Below are positions 55,319 to 64,000 of a stretch of DNA of 64,000 bases, one piece after another. The stretch is from the NCBI GenBank assembly GCA_036426205.1, contig CM071579.1:16846267-16910266 (forward strand), read 5' to 3'. Made by a program: the position numbers and the translations under genes. The DNA is from Ascaphus truei (lineage: Eukaryota; Chordata; Amphibia; Anura; Ascaphidae). Within the stretch, counting starts at the first letter, position 1. Each line of letters opens with the position of its first letter. The notes beneath the pieces were generated by a model. That model was not told the origin of the DNA. It saw only the letters and a list, made by a program, of their open reading frames with translations, and ran no database searches.

Positions 55319-58300
55319 CCCTCCTATGTTTTTATTTTGCAGGTGGTTAAAAACCAGAACACTAAAATGCCATTGTCTGCACTTGATAAAAACGAGTCAA
55401 CACGCAGTAATGACGGCCATGATATGGGTATTCCGAGGTATAAAACGCATGATATGTTTGAATAACGGCCGCGCATCTGTAGGTCACAATGCCCATAAAG
55501 CATTGTGTCATCTCTGCGGTTCCAAAGGCAAAACAAAATATTCAACTCTAGGGTAGGAAGCCAAAACTAGTAAAAAATGTAACGACAATCCATTGTGTTT
55601 GGTGGAGGAGATCTCCATGGAATAAACAGGGTGCCTTCATAAGATGCAGAATTGTACATATACATTTCTTTAACACAGGCTATCTGAAAAGTTCTGTAAT
55701 ACGGCAGCAGAAGTTTTGAGGCCCATGTTAAAATGAAAAGGAGCAAAAAAGTGACACACTTGAGTGCTCTTTGCATGTCATTACCAGAATCCCTGGCGCA
55801 GTTGGAAGCATAATGGGAAAAGACAGGGTTGCAACCTGTCTGAGACATGCAATGTACCCACGATGCTGGCATTTTTTTTACATATGCATTAAAACTTCCT
55901 ATTACTATCTTCTTTCTTCGAGCAAGTTTTTAGTAGCTATGTTACTCCTTGAAAAAAAGTGACAAACAACAAAAAGATGCCACAGCATGCATAAGCCGCA
56001 CAAACCGTTGCAGGTCCCATCTTCACTTGAAGTTCAAGTACTCACTTTGCTGTTGGTTTTTCAATGAGCATAGGACTATGATGAGTTTTCTAGAGAAATA
56101 GCAACCAATGAACGAAAAATTGCAGAGCATTACAATTTTTGTCCAAATATATAGAATGAATGGGTGCTCCATTTATCCGAGAAACAGAGTGAATGATACA
56201 TTAACACATATATTGAAAACAAATAGGCTTCATAAGGGTGGGTGTGCTACTAGGTAGAAGAATAAATCACTTGCTTCTGTATATGCTCCTGAAGGTGACG
56301 GTGGTGAAATGAAGATGAATCCCCTCACTGTATCCTTGGAGACAACAATATAATAAAGTCCTGAAAAAACTAACCAAATATGTTGCCAATGTGTTGTATA
56401 TAAATCAGTAGATATCTTAATATCTTACCCACTCCTTAAGCCAATGATAATTTCTTGGTGGCGTGTCCAGCTGCCAATAGGAATCAATATTATAGATAAA
56501 ATGTGCAACAAAGCACACAGCAGCGCACTGCCCAAAAAAAGGGGAACACAGCGTGATAAAATAAAGAATCTTTTGCCCAATCAAATGACAAAAAGGGGTG
56601 TGAACCCTCCATCGACGTTTCACACAATAGTACACGATAAGAGCCAGTGTTAGTTCCACTGGGCTAGGAGCTTGACAAGGACGTTGTTTTAGTCCGAAAC
56701 ATCACCCATTTTCATGTTGTTGCCAGATAGGTATTAATAAATTGAATTTTGAATATCTATAGCCAGTAGTGTGTGGATGGGCTCTTTTTATATTTTTCGT
56801 GGACCGGTTGGTGATCCTGGCCTTCTGCATGTACCCCAAGGGAAGCTAATAAATATTTCTTCTATGGTTTTGAGTGCACCTGGCATTAATAAATATTTTT
56901 TTTTTCCTCAGTTTTTTTACCCACCATAACGTAACAAAGTGTGGTGAAACCTATCCCTGCTTCCTTTGGCAAAGCCAGTAAACCAACCCCACATGAGAGG
57001 AAACCCATTAAGGTCGAAGCAGCCGTCTTTGGGGGGTTTATGGTATGCATCTTAACCCAGGCTATGCTCAAAGCTGTGAAATGCAGCAAGCTAAGCTTTA
57101 TGGGGGACCGGTTGTGTAAATGGTTTTGAAGCAAAAGGTGGCACGTGTGCTCATTTGCATGTACATTTCCCAGATCCCTTGCTGAGTGTAAGTGCTGTGT
57201 GCTGGTGATAATGGGAAGCAGCGGTTTATAGTTTATAGTCCTGCAGTAAGGTAATTCTTTTAGGACATGATATTTAGCGGAATCCCTGGCACCACTGAGA
57301 CTTTTTTGAGGCTAAAATACATTGTGTGTCTAAATTTTGGTTATTTAGCGGTTGCAGTGATAAACAGACTTCAGACATGCCTCTGTAACCGTGATCGCTG
57401 CAAAGTTAGTCTGTCTTCAGCTCATTATGTGAAACACAGGCTTAGACATTTCCTAAATGCTTTTCATGCCGACTTAGCCATTATCTTAAAGTTTCTTTTA
57501 AAAAAGAAAATAGCCTGGCTAATTGATGTCCATATTTCTTAGTATCTTATAAATGTGTATAGCAGCGTACATCTCAAAGTGTTCCAAATTGGATTACACG
57601 AGTCACGCTGAGATTAATCCAACTGTTATTCAGTCGATGTGGTTAATGTTACAATTTTCTCATTTTAAAATGATGTTGTTTAGATATGGTTCTATTATCA
57701 AATTCCAACTTGTTATAGTATTTATTGTTCATGTCATCAGTTCCATTGTAAGGATTGGGTTGATTTGAGTGGTTTTTGTTTATACTTGTGGTTTATAAAC
57801 AAAATACTATTCATCTTAAAGCTCCAGACAAGCAATAAATCCTACATGTGTTTTTTTTAATAAAAAATCAGTTCTGTACTATGAGAAAATACTTGTAGCA
57901 TTTTATGGGTTAAATAAAACTCTGACATTTAATGTATATAATGTAACAAGCATTTTTGTTGTTTCTATAGCAACCATTTACAAAAAACACATCCCCTTCC
58001 TCTTCTGAAATAGCTCGGGCACACTCCTTTTGAGCTCTGCCCTCCTCTAGCAGTGCACCGTTGTATACTAGTGACTGCCTGCTGGTCACATGATCTTCCC
58101 CACAGAACTTTGCATCTTTGGTCCTTTTCTGCTGCACTGACGCCATTAGTGACACCCTGAGCCGAATCGGCAACTTAGCTAATACTAATCATTGTATTGA
58201 TTGCATATATTGCTTGCTGCTTTAAAGAGGCAAACTGCCGTGGACAATTTTTTTAACACAGGTTTAAAGCAGGGGGCCTCCAGAGCTGAACCCCACTAAT

Positions 58301-60462
58301 TTGAGCGCTGGGGACCCTTGCTACCGGAAATATTTGCCCATAGGGTGTGGCCAGTAGCAACTCTGGTTCGCCAGCAGGGATCACGTAATGCCGCATTATA
58401 AGCTCCTGTGCCCATGGGCCAATAGGAAGCGTGTGATGTCATCGGTGCTCTGATCAGGGGTCCCCCTAGGAATGTGTGTTGGGTTTTTTGTTCCTGTTTT
58501 TTTTTTACACTAAAAAAAAACTGAAGATATGAGAGTATACCAAAATGGCCACCAGGCTAACCAATAGAAAGTCACAAAGTCATCTACTGGCCACCTACAG
58601 TAGGTAGGTATATGCGTATATAGAGCCCATGGTGAAATGTGATCTGTGTGCTCATTTGCTTGTCATTTCCCACAATCCTGTCTGCAGTGGGAGCATTGCA
58701 TGCTAGGAAGATAATAGTTCAATCCAACCTTTCTCGAAACGTATGAAGTGCTCACAATAGGTGCCAGTCGTCCCGGTTTTGCCAGGACAATCCTGTTTTT
58801 TTCGGTCCTGTCCAGTGCCAGTCCGTCTTGAGAAATATCCGATTTTCTCCCTGGCCCGTTTTTAGTTTAGGTGTCTGCGAGCGCTGCCGCGCGGTGGGAT
58901 GGCGGGGGGGGGCGGTGGCTGGGTCGGTGCGCGGGCGGCGGTGCACGAGTCGGCAGCGGTGAAGAGGTGAAGAGGAGGATGCGGCAGCCCGAATGCAAAG
59001 GGTGGGCTTCTTAGTTTAACATGCCGGGCCATAGGGGATGTGGGGAATGCCAGGGGCGGGGCTTTAGAATGCCGGCCATCAGGGGATTGGATAAAAGTAG
59101 GAGTATGTTGAGGGGCGAGAGCTTTTCCTCTCCCCGGCACGAGTCCGGCTCTCCTCACTCCAGCACTTAGTCTCCGTTCTCCCTCAATCCGGCACATGGC
59201 ACTAGTCTCGACTCTCACACGCTTTCCCTCCCTCGGCACCGGCACTAGTCTCGGCTCTCCTCCTCCCCCCGGCACCCACTCGGCCTCCCTCCCTCCGGCC
59301 ATAGTCTCCGGCTCTCCCTCCCCCGGCACTTTGGCCTCCCTCCCTCCGGCACCCCAGCCACTCCCTCCACCCTCCCTCCGGTACGCGTCCTCCGCACCCG
59401 CGCCTACTTTCCCCCACCCAGAGCCCACTCACAGCCGCCGCGGCACTTCCTGTGTCTGCTGCTAGTTAGCGCTGCCTCCGCCGAACCCGCAGCCGCTGAG
59501 GTAGGAGAGAGGGAGCTGCAGGAGGGGGGGAGATGCGGAGCGCTGCAAGGGGAGGGGGGGATGGGAGCTGCAGGGCGGGAGGGGAGATGGGAGCTGCAAG
59601 GGGGGGAGATGGGAGTTGCAATGGGGGATGAGATGGGAGCTGCAAGGGGGGGGAGAGATGGGAGCTGCAAGGGGGGGAGAGAGGGAGGAGCTGCAAGGGG
59701 GGGGAGAGAGCGGAAGGATGGAGCTGCAAGGGGGGGGATATGGGAGCTGCAAGGGGGGAGAAGAGGGGAGCCTGCAAGGGGGGAGAGAGAGCGCTGCAGG
59801 GGGGTGAGGGGGGTGAGAGGTGAGAGCTGCAGGGGGGGTGGGTGGGGGTGGGTGGGAAGAGATGATAGCTGCAGGGGGTGGGGGGGAAGAGAAGAGATGA
59901 GAGCTGCAGAGGGTGGGGGGGAAGAGATGTGAGAGCTTCAGGGTGGGAGAGTGGGAGCTGCAGGGGAGAGAGATGGGAGAGAGTGCAGGGGGGGAGAGAG
60001 ATGGTTGATGCAGGGGGGAGAGAGATGGAGATGCGGGGGGGATATATGGGAGATGCAGGGAGGGGAGAGAGATGGGAGATGCGGGGGTGGGATTGGGGAT
60101 GATGATGATGATGATGATGATGACGATTTACCTGTGCTGCCCAATTTTTTAAAAATGTATTGGGGGAAGGGGGTCTTTTAAAAACGTATTGGCGCGGCGA
60201 GGGTCTTTTTAATTGTATTGGCGGGCGGGTATTTTATTATGTATGCGGGCTGGATTGGTTTTTTTGTGGTAGTATTTTGTGGGGATTGAGTGAGCAGAGT
60301 GGGTAATTGATGGAAGGTAGGGCGAGTGAGAGGAGAGAGTGGGAGAGAGTGAGCAAAGAGGGAGTAAGACAGGGGAGATAAAACATGCGAGGCAGGGAGG
60401 GGGGGAGAGTGAGTGGAGACGGGGGAGAGAGAAATTCATGGGTGAGAGGGGATGGGAAATAG
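55319..60462. other. Centre of the inverted repeat
   Basis: About 5.1 kb of single-copy-like and repeat sequence between the arms. It holds satellite-like units (55760-55880, 56915-57243 and 58633-58700), a hammerhead-like relic at 56668-56706 (TTGACAA, GGAC/GTCC stem, GAAACATC), a half foldback module at 58260-58450, a CpG-rich segment at 58870-59470 and the purine-rich tandem repeat below. I found no transposase or other conserved coding sequence; the longer frames at 58.9-59.8 kb follow base composition. Confidence 0.6.
59505..60100. repeat. Purine-rich minisatellite
   Basis: Dozens of imperfect units of the form gggagctgcaaggggggga with agat inserts. Ends near a (GAT)n run at 60095-60122. 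Overlapping frames on both strands (rich in Pro/Ser or Gly/Glu/Arg) are artefacts of the repeat. Confidence 0.9.
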
Positions 60463-63400
60463 AGGGCTCGTGAGGTGTGAAAATTAACCAAGGCCGCGTG
60501 ACGGACGACGTCACCCGTCGCCGCTAGCGAAAGTTGTAATTCACTTCCGGCGACGTCGCGGGGGACCAGGTCCTTGATTGGTTTCAGGGCTGTCACGTGT
60601 GGCGACAATCTCTGTAAAAATCAAATTTGACCGGCTTCAGAAATTTGCGCCGCCAGCGTCGCGTCCCGTCATGTTGCGCTATTTATAAAGCAGCACATGA
60701 CGGCGGCAATACATTTGTTTTGCCGCGACGTGCGTCGCCGGCACTATAAGGCAGTCTGAGGCTGCGCTTATAGTGCCGGCGACGTGAGTCATGTGTGTGG
60801 TACTGATAAAAAATCAAAATTGAAGCGACTTCCAAGTTGACATGACAACGGGACGCATTACGGGTGACGAGGCATCACGTGATGCACATCGGCATGGCAA
60901 CTGTCACCGCCTGACGTTAGTGTGTCGTTGTCATGGAACGGGGGGCGTGACGTGATGTACAGGTATTATAATAATTTTTTTAAGCGGCCCGGTTTTTTCA
61001 TTTCAAAATCTATGTCACCTAGCTCACAATTAATATTTGTATTGCTGATTAATAACATGAAAGCTGCTTTATTACCATGTCTGCTGCAGGGCAATGTGTG
61101 ACAGGCACACACCTGACGTATGGGTTAAACTTGAAATGATATTTATTACATTCTGCTGTTTTCAGAGAATAATTTTTTTTTATGTACTATGAGAAGGTAG
61201 CTAGATATTCTATGACTGCAGGAAATTCATAAACATTAAACTCTTATTGTTACTGCATTTCACATACTAGACCAGTGTTGATTTAGGTAAATCATTACAA
61301 CTTCTTCTAGACATAAATTACATACTAACCTTTTTGTTGTTTAATAAATCAGGACTGCAGACAGCATGTATAGGTTTTTGTAGACATTAGAGGCAATAAC
61401 TGGCAGAATCTCTAAGGCTGAACAGAAATAAGTCATCTGTTAGTCCGTGGGAGGTCTAAGTTATAATCTGTGGGTTGCTATAGCCTTTCCAACACTTCCA
61501 ATAAGATTGTTGCACAATGCGGTCCTCAGAATTATCCTCACTAGTAGATAGTTTAACACTCAGCGCTGAAGGGATTTAACCAAGTATTATTATGTCATGT
61601 TCACTTATTGATTAACATGATTTTTCATTGAGTAATCACCATACTATATACTGTATATATAATATATATATATATAGAGATATAATATATATATAATATA
61701 TATATAGAATATATTATAGATATTAATATATATATATATGAACGGGTATTCCACCCCACCAATCGCATATATAGTGTGGATGAGTAGAACATGCGGTGTT
61801 CCGGTGTGAGTGAGGTATAACTGCAGGCTCACAGGAGGTCTGAGCCTCCGCTAGTGAGAGCCTGGGGGATATCTGGAACGTATCTTCTTTCAGCGCGCTC
61901 CACTATGTAGGATTCTATGGAAGTGTAGAATGACCCTACATAGGAACCCACTCAGAAACAACACACACAGTGATTATATAAACTAAGGACTTTACTAACA
62001 AATAATAATAACCTGTGTCCCTTACATAGGAGACACTAACAGTGACGTCTCGCAGGACGATTCCCAACACTAGGTGATCCCACAGTGTCCCAAGAACCCA
62101 CCCAAATGTCCCGTTAACTCCTACAGAGATAGTCAATGGGTGACTGCGTAGTCACTAAGAACCTCTAGCCTGTTGGTGCACATATGATGGTATAATACAT
62201 GCCGAGCAATCCGGGCTCGGGTCAGCAACAATCTTCTCAAAGGGTCAGACGTGTGATGAATCCGTCTGATCTCCAACTGAACTCCTTGCACGTGCGACTA
62301 GGGGGTCCCACTCTGAATGTCCTGCTGGACCCCAAAACGTGGGTCCAACCGCTTCCACAGGAACAGCAGCAAGCCGCTGGTCCTATATCATCTAAATGGT
62401 AATAACGTGAACGGACCCTAACCTAGGGCCCTGTCCCTGTAGTAAGCAACCTGTGGGGGCTTGGGGAACTCCTATGGCCGGTAGGGGGTTAGACCTGTCC
62501 CACTCCCCTAACTACCCAAGTCCCTTCAGCCTCACTACTTTCTAACTAGTCCCAGCGCCTAAGCCGCAAGCTGTAGCTCACTGGAGCTGCGCCAAAGTGC
62601 TGCCAACAAGGTGCCTGCCTGTCAGACCTCACAGCACTGCCGCTGTGACTCTGACAAGGCAGCACTCCAAATTGGGGCCCGCGTCCCTATTAGGACCTCC
62701 TAAGCAGTTACCCACCCAACTAGTGGGGAGTTGGGGCCTACCTGAAGGTAGGTACCTAATGGGGCAGAAGCTGCACTTGGCTCCCCGCACCCTTCCTCCC
62801 TACAGCTCCTGACTCCAACTCTCTTAACTGCAGACTTCCTTTTTCCAGTCCACTAATGTAAGTGGCAGGGTCCTAACCTGAGGGCTGCCCCTGGCAACAC
62901 TCACCTTACTGGGGAGCTGAGCATCTTGGACTAAGGGGGTGCTGGCCTAATACAGGGGAGTCCTCTCTCTGCCACCCTACCTCCTTCCTTGTCTGTTCCT
63001 TCCTCGATGACTAACGGCTCTTCTGCCACGAAATGTATTCACTTGCTTTCCTGGCAGTTGCCTGCAGCCCTATTGGTCCTATGAAGCACCTGATGTGCTT
63101 GGCCCTAAGCTCATGGGAATTGTAGTCCGTGGAGGCTGTACTTACATTGGGGCGCGTGCGCGCCTTTTCTGCACCTACACTAACCCCTAATGGCCGCCAC
63201 AACTCTCAATATCTATCCCTACTCTTGCGCGACTCTCGCCGCTTCCCTGCCCTCGCGCGATCTTCTGCACTGCGCGGACTATCTGGCCGCCGGGGACTCA
63301 CTGCGCCATGCGCGACCGGCGCAACATGGCGGCCGCCCTATTCGTCCGGCTCCCGGGAGCGCCGGGAGCCCTGAGACGCGCGTGCGGCCTTGGCAACCGG

Positions 63401-63955
63401 CCGCACGCGTCCCCGGAACAACCCCGAGCCAAGACCTGACCGCCCTCCCCCTGCCTCGCCTGACGGAGCCGCATTGGAAGCGGCGGCCCCGCGATCGGCA
63501 GTCAGGTGAGGGGGGGTGGAGGGTGTGGGAGGGGAGACCTGGACTACATATATATATATATTGTCATTTTTACCCACCATAACCATAATAATGGTGGTGT
63601 ATACTAGTCTATAGTCTCAAACCAGCTTAGCCATTACAATCAACTCACACTGGTAATACCCTCAAGGTTGAAACATGTCTGTGAGTGGGTTTTAATGGCT
63701 CTTGCATTCATCCCAGCCTCTGTCTAAAATAGCTGTGTTTTAAAACAGCATGCATTGGCTTCAGGATTTGCTGTTGTAATACGAGCTTGAGACAAAAGGT
63801 GGTACTGAGTGCACATTTGCCATGCCCATTTCCCAGAAACCCTTGCTGCAGTGGGAGCGCTGTATGCTGGGCGATAATGGGGAAGACAAGGTTTCAGACC
63901 TGTCTAAGACATGCAAATGAACATACAGTATATTACAGTTGCTTTATGTTTTACT
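60463..63955 (+). repeat. Right arm of the inverted repeat
   Basis: Inverted partner of 51826-55318. Inner module 60463-61655, then the 2.2-kb unit (copy C, 61747-63955). Copy C shows a ZNF143-like tcatgggaattgtagt (63111-63126), gcgcgtgcgcgcc, aacatggcggcc (YY1-like, ~63322-63333) and a cag/gtgagg donor-like site at about 63503-63509. The homology with the left arm ends near the window edge, followed by another satellite-like unit. Confidence 0.9.
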
Positions 63956-63963
63956 CTGGAGGG

Positions 63964-64000
63964 TTTTGTCACTTTTTTACCCATCATAACTAATATTGTG
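63964..64000 (+). repeat. Satellite-like unit cut by window end
   Basis: ttttttacccatcataac starts a further unit, in the same order as at 50962 after copy A, showing that the A and C neighbourhoods are direct repeats about 13.1 kb apart. Confidence 0.7.

Noticed and set aside
59196..60181. Proline/serine-rich or glycine/glutamate-rich open frames on both strands
   Set aside because: Composition artefacts of the purine-rich tandem repeat and CpG-rich sequence.

Overview
This window looks like gene-poor, repeat-dense DNA from an amphibian, most likely an anuran. That is an inference from its mix of elements: a CR1-type LINE with a (TATGTAAC)-like tail, a Neptune/Penelope-like reverse transcriptase relic, hammerhead-ribozyme-like stems with GAAACGCGT cores, several Ty3/Gypsy families, and short retroposon ends of the type ending in 'ggcgctatataaataaa'. 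I found no convincing host protein-coding gene, rRNA, tRNA or CRISPR array. The only large intact reading frame is a retrotransposon polyprotein.

Layout. 0-5 kb: hammerhead-like relic, a small non-autonomous Penelope-like insertion with a 17-bp target duplication, then a foldback element (1.70-4.55 kb). 7.3-9.8 kb: a broken Penelope-like RT (+) directly followed by a 5'-truncated CR1 LINE (-). 10.2-17.6 kb: a nest of LTR-element fragments: a coiled-coil coding relic (-), a Sushi-like Ty3/Gypsy pol (+) split by an LTR and SCAN-like gag of another element (-), and the 5' part of a third element with a long unrecognised GC-rich ORF (+). 17.6-22.7 kb: foldback hairpins, a 31-bp minisatellite, a probable solo LTR and a TA tract. 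22.67-30.57 kb: a complete Ty3/Gypsy element on the minus strand with two ~1.04-kb LTRs, CTAT target duplication, polypurine tract, primer-binding site and an uninterrupted gag-pol ORF of 1886 codons.

33.2-38.5 kb: a solo LTR (601 bp, duplication ATACT) and, nearby, a 2.8-kb insertion bounded by the same LTR family (duplication CCCCC). Its interior is one long, now broken, coiled-coil coding sequence with no pol domain. A clear relative of that coding sequence lies at 10.25-10.7 kb, so this is a repeated family. 39-48.6 kb: scattered retroposon ends, a 49-bp tandem repeat with eight units in register, an hAT-type MITE, and hammerhead-like relics.

48.7-64 kb: a 2.2-kb GC-rich unit occurs three times (two direct, one inverted). 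Two of these copies belong to ~3.5-kb inverted arms (51.83-55.32 and 60.46-63.96 kb) around a ~5.1-kb centre, forming a ~12-kb imperfect palindrome. A ~350-bp satellite-like unit with octamer motifs recurs inside and around it. Many copies differ mostly by single-base indels, so part of the apparent divergence may be consensus error. Unrelated mobile elements here repeatedly carry NRF1-, YY1- and ZNF143-like sites and consensus splice donors, the layout of a housekeeping promoter plus first exon.
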